A stretch of DNA of 64,000 nt from Shimia sp039969785 (GTDB lineage Bacteria > Pseudomonadota > Alphaproteobacteria > Rhodobacterales > Rhodobacteraceae). The translations under genes and the position numbers were made by a program. Positions 16,442 through 25,339 of this stretch are shown piece by piece. The stretch is from the NCBI RefSeq assembly GCF_039969785.1, contig NZ_JBDVNC010000037.1, positions 1 to 64,000 on the forward strand. Reading direction: 5' to 3'. Below the pieces are notes generated by a model. It was not told the origin of the DNA, did not search any database, and worked only from the letters and a program-made list of their open reading frames with translations. Position 1 is the stretch's first letter. Each line of letters starts with the position of its first letter.

Positions 16442-17812
16442 TCAAGATTCTAGCAAGGCAAATATACACAACAGGACGATGTAGCAGATTGCGCCATAGC
16501 GCAAATTCCATCGCCAGGTCAGGGTTGTGGGAGGAATTCTAGAGGTCGCGGAAATCAACAATGTCGCCGTGGCGTTGGGGGACGCGAACATCGAAATTGC
16601 CCAGCCCGCACTCAGCGCGAAAACGATATGTGTCGGCTCAGCAGGCAGCGTTGGAAAGGATTGAACGACCTGCCCGATAAACACCACAAGGATGATCGGG
16701 CTTAACGCGACCTGCCCGCCCAATGTGATCAGCAAAGGCAGGATTGCAAGAAAGAGCCAGCCCGGCATTTGAGAAAGATCTGTTTGCGTGGCAATCGTTG
16801 CAACAGGTAAAACATCCGCCAGGGCGCGGCCAATGAACCCGGACAAACCCAGTGCAATGGCTGCACGTGCCAGCCCTGGCGCGTCACTTTGCAGCGCTGG
16901 TCCAAATGATGCAAGTTGGCGGCCCAATGAAACACCTGCGGGCTTCTGCATAACAAACCAGAAGAATGTCACGCTTGGCGCAATGAACATCAAGGACAGG
17001 GCAGTATTGTAACCCATTCTCAATTGCAGAGCACCCGTGGCCCCAATAAGCGAACCACAAACCAAGGCGAGCCGAAAAAAAGCCTTACGGGGGAACACTG
17101 GAGCGGCCCCATCTGAAAAAGGTTTCGCTTGGCCACGCCATTCAAAGCGATCATAGGCCAGCCCAAGTCCCATCATAAGCAGCGATGTGGCAACACCAAA
17201 CGAAACAATCTTGCCCTGATCAATCTCAGTGAACAGCGTGAGAAGAACGGCTTGCGTTAACGTTGTCGGGGCCCAAAGCAAAATCCAGGCGAAACCACGT
17301 AAAAGCGCAGACATTTGGCGACGCTCAAGGTCTCGGTCGATGCTCCCGTCCGCACGCTTGGTGGCGGATTGAATGAGCGGCGCCATGAGGCTGACCGCGC
17401 CAAAATTCAAAAACACACCCAAGACATGTCCACCCGATGCTGTTGCAATAAACCTGCGTCCAGAAGGTTGGCGGATCAGATATTGACCAACGGACAACAC
17501 CGACGCGGACCGTTCAGCTCCAATTTTCAGGGCGGTGAGCAAAGCAATGAAGGCAGCGAAATAGGACGCTAGATCCATTCCCGCCAGCAAGGCCAAACGC
17601 CCATCAGAGCTTTGATACAGAAGACCTCCGAGGATCAACGCAGCGCTCAAAAGCAGAAACTCGCGCAATGTGCTGGTCCGCACGCCAATAAGGCACAGAG
17701 CAACAAACAAAATACGGGCGGCATTCTGCGCCAAAGCACCCCCGATCGTGTTCGCGGCAAGAACTGCGATGGACACTGCGATGAGCGTAGTGGCGAGGAG
17801 CGTTCGCGTCAT
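16442..17812 (-). CDS. polytopic membrane protein, possible ion-transporter-superfamily permease
   Basis: This 456-residue, roughly 12-helix protein has two similar halves with polar loops: GRRFIATASGGHVLGVFLNFGAVSLMAPL and LRGFAWILLWAPTTLTQAVLL in the first, ITLGGQVALSPIILVVFIGQVV and MFASPNATATLLISATSR in the second. This inverted arrangement with polar re-entrant-like segments suggests an ion-transporter-superfamily carrier. No family can be named with confidence. It is divergent from a cupin with only 32 bases between the starts, which suggests joint control and perhaps a shared organic acid substrate. Confidence 0.65.
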   Translation of the reverse strand: MTRTLLATTLIAVSIAVLAANTIGGALAQNAARILFVALCLIGVRTSTLREFLLLSAALILGGLLYQSSDGRLALLAGMDLASYFAAFIALLTALKIGAERSASVLSVGQYLIRQPSGRRFIATASGGHVLGVFLNFGAVSLMAPLIQSATKRADGSIDRDLERRQMSALLRGFAWILLWAPTTLTQAVLLTLFTEIDQGKIVSFGVATSLLMMGLGLAYDRFEWRGQAKPFSDGAAPVFPRKAFFRLALVCGSLIGATGALQLRMGYNTALSLMFIAPSVTFFWFVMQKPAGVSLGRQLASFGPALQSDAPGLARAAIALGLSGFIGRALADVLPVATIATQTDLSQMPGWLFLAILPLLITLGGQVALSPIILVVFIGQVVQSFPTLPAEPTHIVFALSAGWAISMFASPNATATLLISATSRIPPTTLTWRWNLRYGAICYIVLLCIFALLES

Positions 17813-17844
17813 ATAAGCTGACTTGCAGAAGAGAGGGATCCGGA

Positions 17845-18396
17845 GTGTTCATGAGCTTGATACGCGGTGGAGCCGTTATGGGTCCAACCCATGTGCATGC
17901 GAGATGGGTTCCGCTCCGTAATGCAGGGGCGGCGCATCCTGCAGGGCAGATGACACTCGACAGCGCTTCGAGGGGGCTGGACTTTGTCTTGTCCGAAACG
18001 GCCCAAAGCGGCGTCGACGTTTTGGCCTGCTATCCCTGTGATTATCCGGCTGGCGGGGCCTTCATGCGCATTGATGAAGTTTGCTTTCCGGTGGGCGCTG
18101 TGGCGCACCGTCACACGCATACGGGCGCAGGCATCCGGCATCTGGTGCGGGGCAGTTTGCGACTTGAAGCGGATGATCACACCCAGACTATGAACGTCGG
18201 AGACAGCTGGTTCGAGGCGGCAAATTCGCCGGTCCGTGCGGTTTCGCTGCACGAAAAGGGCGTGGCGAGTTTCCTGCGTGCCATGGTCATTCCTGCAGAG
18301 TTTGAAGGCAAATCCACTTTCACCCTGTCCAATCCCGACGACGCCCAGTTGCCGCGTTTGCAGGTCACTCACCGCCATATCGACCTGCCGCTTTAA
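17845..18396 (+). CDS. cupin-domain protein divergent from the unassigned permease
   Basis: The 183-residue protein has a single cupin barrel. Metal-site histidines are seen in AVAHRHTHTGAGIRHLVRGSLRLE, with the second cupin motif around MNVGDSWFEAANSPVRAVSL. The first 70 residues are extra and could shelter the barrel. The start may be the ATG at 17845 or 11 codons later; the short divergent gap does not settle it. Its stop overlaps the convergent GlcG/HbpS-like gene. It may be an enzyme or ligand-binding protein acting on the substrate of the neighbouring carriers, but nothing in the sequence fixes the reaction. Confidence 0.75.
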   Translation: MFMSLIRGGAVMGPTHVHARWVPLRNAGAAHPAGQMTLDSASRGLDFVLSETAQSGVDVLACYPCDYPAGGAFMRIDEVCFPVGAVAHRHTHTGAGIRHLVRGSLRLEADDHTQTMNVGDSWFEAANSPVRAVSLHEKGVASFLRAMVIPAEFEGKSTFTLSNPDDAQLPRLQVTHRHIDLPL

Positions 18397-18890
18397 TTGG
18401 ACGCCGGATAATGATCCGACAGAGATGAAGTGCGCCAGTCCGGATTGGGGTCTGCAGGTTCTGGCCTGTAACCAGCGACCTTGATGGCCTCGATCGCGCA
18501 ATATTCATCCTTGTCCGATGTGTCCCCACTTATCCCGACGGCACCCAACGTGACACCCTCAGCATCTTCAACCAAAACGCCGCCCGGCACAGGGATCAAC
18601 CGCCCGTCAGAGGCCGTTGCCAAGGCGGCTTGGAACGTCGGACGTTCCTTGAGACGGTCCCGGATCAAACGGCTGGAAATGCCCATACCCAACGCGCCAT
18701 AGGCTTTGCCAAACGCGACCTCAAAGCGGATGATGCCAGAGCCATCTTCGCATTGCATCGCCACCATTTTTCCACCCGCGTCCAGCACGACAACTGTCAG
18801 CGGCAAAAGATTTGCCGCCCTGCCAAGCTGCAAGGCTTCGGTAATGATGGCATTGGCGCGGTCAAGCGGAAGGGAAGTGTGCAAACGCAT
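18393..18890 (-). CDS. GlcG/HbpS-like heme-binding family protein
   Basis: The 165-residue protein fits the GlcG/HbpS/PduO-C family. Evidence is the N-terminal LPLDRANAIITEALQLGRAANLLPLTVVVLDAGGKMVA, the middle FEVAFGKAYGALGMG, and the family end VEDAEGVTLGAVGISGDTSDKDEYCA. Members bind heme or cobalamin-related ligands, or appear in glycolate and hydroxyacid operons without known role. It sits ten bases after dctM3 with a GGAG site and closes the large leftward operon. Its stop overlaps the stop of the convergent cupin. Confidence 0.85.
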   Translation of the reverse strand: MRLHTSLPLDRANAIITEALQLGRAANLLPLTVVVLDAGGKMVAMQCEDGSGIIRFEVAFGKAYGALGMGISSRLIRDRLKERPTFQAALATASDGRLIPVPGGVLVEDAEGVTLGAVGISGDTSDKDEYCAIEAIKVAGYRPEPADPNPDWRTSSLSDHYPASN

Positions 18891-18899
18891 TACGTCTCC

Positions 18900-20255
18900 T
18901 TAAGAGGTGGCGGCCCACAGACCGGACCACCATGCTTCGAAGTCAAAATTTGGCAACCATGTCACGATCTCAGGGAACATGAGCAAGGCAGCAATTGTGA
19001 TGACGTCAGCAATGAAAAACAACGCGACACCCCGAAAGACCTGCCCAAGCGGAATATCGGGGCGCACGCCATTGACGACGAAACAGTTCAACCCTATCGG
19101 CGGAGTGATCAGGCAAATCTCAGCCATTTTGACAGCAATGATGCCAAACCAGATCGGATCAAACCCAAGCGCGATGACCGCAGGATAAACAACCGGCAGC
19201 GTCAACAGCAGCATGCCGATGGCGTCCATGAACATGCCCAAAACGGCATAGCCCAGCAAGATACAGATCATGATTGTCATCGGCGCCATATCAAGCCCGA
19301 CGATCCATTCCGTAAATGCGCCGGGGATGCCGGAAAAGCCCAGGAACCGGACAAAAACCAGCACGCCCCAGATCAGAGAGAAAATCATCACTGTCAGCTT
19401 GGCGGATTCCATCAGAGAGTTCTTGATGGACTTCACCGGCGTGCCCCGGATCAGCGCGAGGACAAACACCACAAACGCGCCAAGCGCGCCTGCTTCGGTT
19501 GGCGTGGCCCAGCCTCCGTAGATTGACGTCATGATGATGATCACCACCAAAATGATCGGCGAAATGCCCGGCAGGGTGCGCATCCGCTCGCCCCATGTAA
19601 AGCCCGTGACAGAAGGGGCCGAACCGGGTTTGGCCATGGCCCAAACGACGATGATACCTGCGTAAACGACGGCTGAGAAAATACCGGGCAAGAACCCTGC
19701 CAAAAGCAGCTTGCCAACGGATTGTTCGACAATGATGGCATAGATCACAAGGATCGCAGAAGGTGGGATAAGCGTGGCCAGCGTGCCCGCTGACGCCACA
19801 ACGCCCGCTGCCATGCGCCGATCATATCCGTACTTCAACATCTCGGGGATTGCGACGCGGCTGAAAACAGCGGCGGTTGCGGTGGATGCGCCGGAAACGG
19901 CTGCAAAACCTGCCGTGGCAAAGACCGTTGCAACGGCAAGACCGCCGGGCATCCAGCCCAGCCATTTGCGCGCCGCGTCAAACAACTGCTGTGTCATGCC
20001 TGCGTGAAATGCCAAGAAGCCGATAAAGATAAACATCGGCAGAACCGACAGCGCATAAGTTGACGATTTCGCATGCGGTATCGTACCGACGATGCCCGCT
20101 GCAGGTCCCCACCCGCGCAGCTCAACAAGACCCAACAGCCCCACGATAGCGGCGGCAAACACCACCCGCACGCCGATCAGAATGAGCCCAAGAAGCAAAA
20201 ACAGCGTGATAACACCCACAAGAAACGGGTCGGACATGCCTATCCCAATAATCAT
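18900..20255 (-). CDS. dctM: TRAP transporter large permease, DctM type (system 3)
   Basis: This 451-residue DctM homologue has FATAGFAAVSGASTATAAVFSRVAIPEM in the first half and LITPPIGLNCFVVNGVRPDIPLGQVF near the end. Compared with systems 1 and 2 it has GAST in place of GSSVA and Cys in the last segment, so it belongs to a different DctM branch and probably carries another substrate. An open frame continues upstream into dctQ3, but the ATG at 20255 overlaps the dctQ3 stop by four bases and begins at the family N-terminus. Confidence 0.92.
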   Translation of the reverse strand: MIIGIGMSDPFLVGVITLFLLLGLILIGVRVVFAAAIVGLLGLVELRGWGPAAGIVGTIPHAKSSTYALSVLPMFIFIGFLAFHAGMTQQLFDAARKWLGWMPGGLAVATVFATAGFAAVSGASTATAAVFSRVAIPEMLKYGYDRRMAAGVVASAGTLATLIPPSAILVIYAIIVEQSVGKLLLAGFLPGIFSAVVYAGIIVVWAMAKPGSAPSVTGFTWGERMRTLPGISPIILVVIIIMTSIYGGWATPTEAGALGAFVVFVLALIRGTPVKSIKNSLMESAKLTVMIFSLIWGVLVFVRFLGFSGIPGAFTEWIVGLDMAPMTIMICILLGYAVLGMFMDAIGMLLLTLPVVYPAVIALGFDPIWFGIIAVKMAEICLITPPIGLNCFVVNGVRPDIPLGQVFRGVALFFIADVITIAALLMFPEIVTWLPNFDFEAWWSGLWAATS

Positions 20256-20887
20256 GACGTGCCCTCCGGTCCCTGAAGGTCGCCGTCGTCCCCCATGACT
20301 TCGTGAATTTCGTCTTGCGCTTGTTCTGCCACGTCTTTGGCCACGACTACGGCGATTGGCGTTGCATCCGGAAAGATTGCCAATCGAAGTGCGCCAACAA
20401 ATTGCAGTGCCAGCCTGACCCACCAGATAGTAAAGGCAATTGGCACCAGCAACTTGGACGGCCAAGTCTGAAATTCCGCATCAATTGTCGTGTCACCCAG
20501 TGTATAGGCACGCAGGAAATGGCCAAAGCTGTGATAGATCAACACTGCGATGATGAACATCGCCAAGGCCGCACCTACGGCCTCTATCGCCCAAAGCGCG
20601 CGGCCCGACAAACGGCCCACCAATAATTCCATCCTGATATGAGCACCAAGACGTTGCGTATAAGCGGCCCCCAGGAACGCCATGCTTGCCATCGACAGTT
20701 CAACCAGATCGATATAGCCGGTGATTGGCGTATTAAAGACGGTGCGCAGAACGATCTGCAGCACGCCCAACACCATCAACAACATAATCGCCGCCGCCGC
20801 CGCGAGGTTGGCGAAATCTTCGATCGGCATGAAACCGCGATGCAGGCGCGCAAGTAGACTGTGCTCCGCCTCAATATCCTGTGCCAT
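20252..20887 (-). CDS. dctQ: TRAP transporter small permease, DctQ type (system 3)
   Basis: The 211-residue protein has the four DctQ helices (for example NLAAAAAIMLLMVLGVLQIVL, then PITGYIDLVELSMASMAFLGAAY) and GAHIRMELLVGRLSG. About 35 extra acidic residues at the C-terminus, ending in the DDGDLQGPEGTS region, go beyond the usual DctQ and presumably lie in the cytoplasm. Hairpins sit between dctP3 and this gene. The stop overlaps dctM3. Confidence 0.9.
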   Translation of the reverse strand: MAQDIEAEHSLLARLHRGFMPIEDFANLAAAAAIMLLMVLGVLQIVLRTVFNTPITGYIDLVELSMASMAFLGAAYTQRLGAHIRMELLVGRLSGRALWAIEAVGAALAMFIIAVLIYHSFGHFLRAYTLGDTTIDAEFQTWPSKLLVPIAFTIWWVRLALQFVGALRLAIFPDATPIAVVVAKDVAEQAQDEIHEVMGDDGDLQGPEGTS

Positions 20888-20907
20888 TTGCCTGTCCTTC
20901 GTCTGCT

Positions 20908-20950
20908 GGTCCTGTCAGGACCGCGGATCCGGCCCCCTTATGAGGGCCGG
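20908..20950. terminator. paired hairpins between dctP3 and dctQ3
   Basis: GGTCC-TGTCA-GGACC at 20908-20922 and CCGGCCC with GGGCCGG at 20929-20950 (eight-base loop) form two stable stems. They lie just beyond the binding-protein stop and probably protect or attenuate the transcript, giving more DctP than DctQM. Confidence 0.65.
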
Positions 20951-20962
20951 ACAATTGTTGCA

Positions 20963-21991
20963 TTATTGGTTTTTAGCTTCTTCTGCGTAATCCCAAACTG
21001 CATCAAACAGACCTTGCGCATCGAACTTATCGCTGTTGGCAGCAATCCACGCGTCCCATACCGGCTGGCCGGCAACCTCACGGAATTTTGCGAGGTCTTC
21101 GTCGCTATAGGTGATTTCCTGCATGGTTTCTTTGAACATCGGCAGGTTCTTTTTATCCTGCTCGGCATATGCGGCCTGTTCAACATCCATACCCATCTTG
21201 CGCAAGTCCATCAGCAGCGTTTTGTACTGATCGGGCAGCCCGTCATAGGCGGTCTTGTTAAAGACCCAGCCACATTCAGATGTGCCCGGCGCAAGGTTGC
21301 CTGTGAACCAATCTGCTTCCTCTGCGATGCCAAAGGAGACATGCGCATATGTAAACGGAAAGGCTGCGGCGTCGACCGCGCCGCGCTGGAATGCGGTTGA
21401 CGTTTCTCCGGCAGGCAAGGTCGTCTTGGTCGCGCCCAACGCTTCCATGGCGCTCCCCAGACCACCACCTGCGCGAACCCGCATACCATCCCAGTCGGCC
21501 AACGCCGTTGGCGCATCGCCTTTGCCCAGAATCTCATACTGCGGCAACAGGCCGGTCAGATAGGGCATCGCATTCCAACGTTCCATGTCAGCAACAATTG
21601 CCGGATGCTCAAACATTTTTGAGCGTACATACTGGTCAACGGCAGGGTCGCCAAGCGGCAGGAATGGAAGCGAGAACACCATCCACGCCGGGTTTTTGCC
21701 GGGGTGATAGAAGTTGCAAATGGCAGCGCCCTCAAACGCGTTCAACTGCAAGCCGTCAAGGTTTTCGCGCGCGCCGGAAAGCTGGCCACCGTAGAACACC
21801 TTGATGTTGAATTTGCCGCCAGTTTTGGCCGAAACCTCTTCGGCAATGGCTTCCATTCCAGCCGAAAGTGCCCGCGGGTTGCCCCACATAGACAGGCTCC
21901 AGTTGACTTCGGGGCCATCGATAGACTGTGCCGATGCCGCCGTTGATGCCAATAGCAAGGCAGTAACTGCCGCGCGCTTGAATGATTTCAT
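20963..21991 (-). CDS. dctP: TRAP substrate-binding protein, DctP type (system 3)
   Basis: This 342-residue protein has an export signal (MKSFKRAAVTALLLASTAASAQS). A DctP-like fold of another branch follows: LSMWGNPRALSAGMEAIAEEV, FYGGQLSGARENLDGLQLNAFEG, and the ligand-loop region GMRVRAGGGLGSAMEALGA with TAFQRGAVDAAAFPF. The FYGGQLSGARE wording differs from the YP(S/A)GELGAGP form of systems 1 and 2, so a different ligand is likely. The start follows GGGAGGA. It lies between gntR and dctQ3, with hairpins on both sides. Confidence 0.9.
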   Translation of the reverse strand: MKSFKRAAVTALLLASTAASAQSIDGPEVNWSLSMWGNPRALSAGMEAIAEEVSAKTGGKFNIKVFYGGQLSGARENLDGLQLNAFEGAAICNFYHPGKNPAWMVFSLPFLPLGDPAVDQYVRSKMFEHPAIVADMERWNAMPYLTGLLPQYEILGKGDAPTALADWDGMRVRAGGGLGSAMEALGATKTTLPAGETSTAFQRGAVDAAAFPFTYAHVSFGIAEEADWFTGNLAPGTSECGWVFNKTAYDGLPDQYKTLLMDLRKMGMDVEQAAYAEQDKKNLPMFKETMQEITYSDEDLAKFREVAGQPVWDAWIAANSDKFDAQGLFDAVWDYAEEAKNQ

Positions 21992-22033
21992 GTCATCCTC
22001 CCAGATGGTTTTTGCCAGTTTTAAAGTTTGATC

Positions 22034-22063
22034 CCTCTTGCCTTGCTGGCATCCGGCAAGAGG
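22034..22063. terminator. hairpin between gntR and dctP3
   Basis: CCTCTTGCC (22034-22042) pairs perfectly with GGCAAGAGG (22055-22063) across 12 bases. It sits 48 bases past the gntR stop in the leader of dctP3. There is no proper U-run, so it is an attenuator or mRNA-stability element. Confidence 0.55.
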
Positions 22064-22111
22064 TGAGACAGGTCGCCCAGATCAGGCCACCTTTAGGTAA
22101 TAATTTCCGCG

Positions 22112-22771
22112 TCATAAACCGCTCAATTGCGTCGCTAAATACGCCCCCGTCAGGCGGTAATGGTTGAGCAACGCCTTTGACGCAGTTTCGGCATCTCGGC
22201 TGACCGTCGCTTCCAGAATATCAGAGTGTTCGGCAGAAATATCACGGCTTTGATAGCTTTCCCCAGACGCGGCAAGATAGCGGTACCGAATATTGAGATC
22301 ATAGAGCTGGCTGCAGTATCGCTCAAGAACCGGCGATCCAGCATTGTTTATCAAGGCCACATGGAACGCCTTATGTGCTTCCTCAAAGGTCGGTGTCCCA
22401 GCGACCTGTTTCATCCGGTGATGTGACAATACAAGATGATCTTCCCAGTCCGAACTGGCCTGCGCAATTGATCTGCGCAATGCCATGTCTTCAAAGGCAC
22501 AACGCGTGTCCAGGATGTCTTCAAAATCCGCCAAGCTCGCCGGTGCCGTGCGAAACCCACGCTGATCTATGCGCTCGACGAGCAAGTCCGACGTCAAAAG
22601 GCTCAGCGCCTCGCGTACCGGAGACGCGCCAATATCGAGCAGCTTACGCAATTGTTCGATTTTCAGTTTCTCTCCGGCGGGCAACACCCCTGTCAGGATC
22701 ATCTCACGCAGCGAAAGATAGGCCATATGCGTTGCCGAACCCTCTTTGCTGCCAGAGTTGATCACATTCAT
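22112..22771 (-). CDS. GntR/FadR-type regulator with FCD domain
   Basis: The 219-residue protein combines an N-terminal winged helix (about residues 10-75: AYLSLREMILTGVLPAGEKL, then LRKLLDIGASPVREALSLLTSDLLV) with an all-helical FCD domain. The FCD has the metal-ligand pattern DTRCAFEDMALRR, the HKAFHVALINNAG histidine region and AEHSDILEATVSRDAE. FCD regulators answer to carboxylates or sugar acids and usually repress the operon they belong to. It is located inside the operon between a cupin and dctP3, so it probably controls both TRAP systems and is made with them. Confidence 0.9.
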   Translation of the reverse strand: MNVINSGSKEGSATHMAYLSLREMILTGVLPAGEKLKIEQLRKLLDIGASPVREALSLLTSDLLVERIDQRGFRTAPASLADFEDILDTRCAFEDMALRRSIAQASSDWEDHLVLSHHRMKQVAGTPTFEEAHKAFHVALINNAGSPVLERYCSQLYDLNIRYRYLAASGESYQSRDISAEHSDILEATVSRDAETASKALLNHYRLTGAYLATQLSGL

Positions 22772-22794
22772 TTAACTTGCCTTTCTGCTTTCAA

Positions 22795-23376
22795 TTAGTC
22801 GCGACTGGGGATGCCTTTGCCCTTACCGGCTTGCGAAACACCGTCGACCAACACGAACATTATTGTGCAGGGTTCGGTGCCCCGATTGGCCCAGGCGTGA
22901 TTGGTGCCACGCTGCACAACAACGTCTCCGGCTTTGAGCAGCACATCGTCTTTTTCTTCATCCATCACCATCCAGATTTCACCGTTCATGACGATGCCAT
23001 AATCAACTGAATCCGTGCGATGCATCCACGGATGACGTCCGCCCGGAACAATATTTGCGCCTGCGCCCATCTCGGCAAAGGCAGCCGCGCCATCCTCGCT
23101 TGAAAGCCGCGCCATCACTTCGGGGTCTTCAGGCAGAAACTCGACGCACCGAAACATCGTGCCATTTTCGGGCGGATGCAAAATGAATGGACCGGTGCAT
23201 GTTTCAGTTGCCCCATCATATTCGGCAGGTGTCTGATCAGAGCGCCAAAAATTCGTCAGCCGGACGCCCGGACGGTTGGGCCGTTCCAGTATTTGCGTCG
23301 CGATCTCGTCGCTTTCGATGATGGCCGCGCCTTTCTCGTCATGTCCGGTAACGACGCGTCGGTATTCTTTATGCAT
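22795..23376 (-). CDS. cupin-domain protein of the two-TRAP operon
   Basis: The 193-residue protein has a family start EYRRVVTGHDEKGAAIIESDE and a single C-terminal cupin barrel: HRTDSVDYGIVMNGEIWMVMDE, then KAGDVVVQRGTNHAWANRG. The His and Asp positions are compatible with a metal site. Similar proteins are widespread in bacteria and fungi near aromatic or hydroxyacid genes, mostly without assigned reaction. It lies nine bases after the TAXI permease and has a GAGGAG ribosome site. Confidence 0.8.
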   Translation of the reverse strand: MHKEYRRVVTGHDEKGAAIIESDEIATQILERPNRPGVRLTNFWRSDQTPAEYDGATETCTGPFILHPPENGTMFRCVEFLPEDPEVMARLSSEDGAAAFAEMGAGANIVPGGRHPWMHRTDSVDYGIVMNGEIWMVMDEEKDDVLLKAGDVVVQRGTNHAWANRGTEPCTIMFVLVDGVSQAGKGKGIPSRD

Positions 23377-23385
23377 GACTGCTCC

Positions 23386-25278
23386 TCAGTGCTTTTGATT
23401 TTGTGGGGTCAGGTTCAGCCGCGCAACCACGACCATGCCCGCGAGCATGACCAAACCGACGACGTTTGTGACAGGGGACTGGTACATCAACAAAAGGCCA
23501 GTTGCCGCCATCGTGGCCCTGCCAACCGCACCCAGCGGCTGCAGGAAATAACCGACCACTGCTGCGGCGATACAATAGACGCTGATCAGTCCGATGATGA
23601 TTGCCGCGAATATCTGAACTGCGGTGCCGTCCATCAACAACGCCGGTCCGAAAAAGAACATGAAGGGCAGTATGTAGCTGGTGATGCCATATGCAAATGC
23701 GGTCCAGCTGGTTTTGTTGATGTCACTGCCCGCAATGCCCGCCGCGACATAAGACGCAAGCGCCACCGGCGGTGTGATTGTCGAGATACAGCCAAAGAAG
23801 AACACGAACATATGCGCCGTCAAGATCGGCACTCCCATCTCCACCAGTGGAGGAGCCACAACCGTTGCCAGGATCAGATAAGCGGCGGTGGTCGGAAGTC
23901 CCATCCCCAAAACAATGGCCATAAGCGCGGTCATCGCCAAAGCAATCAGCGGCTGACCTGCAGAAACGTCAATGATCAATCCCGATATTTTGGACCCAAC
24001 ACCCGTCATCGAAAGCACACCGGCAACAATACCAGCGGCAGCACACGCCGCCGCAATTGAGAGCACCGCAAGCGCGCCCTCCTCAAGCGATTTCAGAATG
24101 CGGCCGACATAACCTTTGATGTCGCGCCACTCAAACAAAAAGCAACCGGCCAACAACGCGATGAGGCCCACAAATGACGCGCGGAAAGGCGAATAGCCAA
24201 TGACCATCATCCCAACGAGCAAAGCAAAGGGGATCACAAATCGCAATCCGGGTAGCAACACGCTGGACAAAGGTTCAGTTGTCTCTTGGGCAACGCTGAC
24301 CACCATGCCGGATTTGACAGCACGCAGGTGCACAATGAACAGGATAGACGAGAAAAAGAGCAGCGCTGGGATCAATGCGGCCAGCATCACATCACGGTAC
24401 GGCGTGCCGATGATCTCGGCCATGATAAACGCCGCAGCGCCCATGATCGGTGGCATGATTTGCCCCCCGGTCGACACAACCGCCTCGATCGCGGCGGCCT
24501 GATTGGGCTTGTAACCTTCCCGCTTCATCATCGGAATGGTCATGGTTCCCGTCACAGCAACATTGCCAGCCGCCGAGCCCGAGATCATGCCCAACAACGT
24601 GCTAAAAATCACAGCCGTTTTGGCGGATGCGGCTCGCGTTCCACTGGTCAACGCGCTTGCAATACGGAAAAAGAACTCACCTGCGCCAAAGTTATTCAGG
24701 AACGCGCCAAAAATCGTAAATATGATGATGTACGACGCCGAAACGCCTAGCGGGATGCCAAAAATACCTTCGGTCCCCGTCGCCATAAAGATTGCGACAC
24801 GCTCCGCACTATAGCCGCGGCCCTCAAATACGCCGGGCATATAAGGGGCGACGAGTGGATAGAGAAGAAAGATGACGGCGATTAGGCTGAGCAAAAAACC
24901 AATACGCCGGATCACAGCAAGCAGCACCAACAGGATCACAACCATGCCGACATATGCGTCATAGTCATTTGTAACACCGCCGCTAAATGCAATCGGTTTC
25001 CAGCGCAGGTAGGTGTAGATGCCAGCCCCCAGCGACACCAAGGCCAAAGTGACCCGCAGGATTAGGTCGCGGGAACTTATGGCAGACGCGCTTGCGCCCT
25101 CGCCCGCTGGTTTTTTTATCGCAAGAAAGACAAGGACCAGCATAACCGTCAAATGAATGCTGCGTATGTCCATCGTCGAATAACTGCCGAAACCTGCGAC
25201 AATCGAAAGATGCCAAAGGCTCAGGCAAATCGCCGTAACCGACACAACTTTGCCTAGTATGTGCTGCGCACCCGTCAT
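23386..25278 (-). CDS. TAXI-type TRAP transporter fused permease (DctQM)
   Basis: This 630-residue protein is the fused small and large permease found with TAXI binding proteins. The first part has about five helices, including a WHLSIVAGFGSYSTMDIRSIH loop typical of the family. The DctM-like body follows: GSAAGNVAVTGTMTIPMMKREGY, AVVSTGGQIMPPIMGAAAFIMAE, and late CISTITPPVALASYVAAGIAGSD. I start at ATG 25278, where the family N-terminus begins; a longer frame runs to 25317. Its partner, the binding protein, is 61 bases upstream with a hairpin between. Confidence 0.9.
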   Translation of the reverse strand: MTGAQHILGKVVSVTAICLSLWHLSIVAGFGSYSTMDIRSIHLTVMLVLVFLAIKKPAGEGASASAISSRDLILRVTLALVSLGAGIYTYLRWKPIAFSGGVTNDYDAYVGMVVILLVLLAVIRRIGFLLSLIAVIFLLYPLVAPYMPGVFEGRGYSAERVAIFMATGTEGIFGIPLGVSASYIIIFTIFGAFLNNFGAGEFFFRIASALTSGTRAASAKTAVIFSTLLGMISGSAAGNVAVTGTMTIPMMKREGYKPNQAAAIEAVVSTGGQIMPPIMGAAAFIMAEIIGTPYRDVMLAALIPALLFFSSILFIVHLRAVKSGMVVSVAQETTEPLSSVLLPGLRFVIPFALLVGMMVIGYSPFRASFVGLIALLAGCFLFEWRDIKGYVGRILKSLEEGALAVLSIAAACAAAGIVAGVLSMTGVGSKISGLIIDVSAGQPLIALAMTALMAIVLGMGLPTTAAYLILATVVAPPLVEMGVPILTAHMFVFFFGCISTITPPVALASYVAAGIAGSDINKTSWTAFAYGITSYILPFMFFFGPALLMDGTAVQIFAAIIIGLISVYCIAAAVVGYFLQPLGAVGRATMAATGLLLMYQSPVTNVVGLVMLAGMVVVARLNLTPQNQKH

Positions 25279-25305
25279 AACTCTGTTTTTTCCTGCGAAA
25301 AATAT

Positions 25306-25331
25306 AAGGGGCAGCAAAATGGCCGCCCCTT
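25306..25331 (-). terminator. hairpin between TAXI binding protein and permease
   Basis: AAGGGGC (25306-25312) pairs with GCCCCTT (25325-25331). On the minus strand the stem is followed by ATATTTTT, so it can act as a leaky intrinsic terminator after the binding-protein gene. Confidence 0.7.
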
Positions 25332-25339
25332 GTTTGGTC

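Noticed and set aside
18630..19526. 298-codon plus-strand frame opposite the GlcG-like gene and dctM3
   Set aside because: Highly charged, histidine- and glutamine-rich composition typical of antisense frames of membrane-protein genes; the minus-strand genes are clear.
23176..24060. 294-codon plus-strand frame opposite the cupin and TAXI permease
   Set aside because: Same composition bias as other antisense frames and no motif; the permease on the minus strand explains the region.
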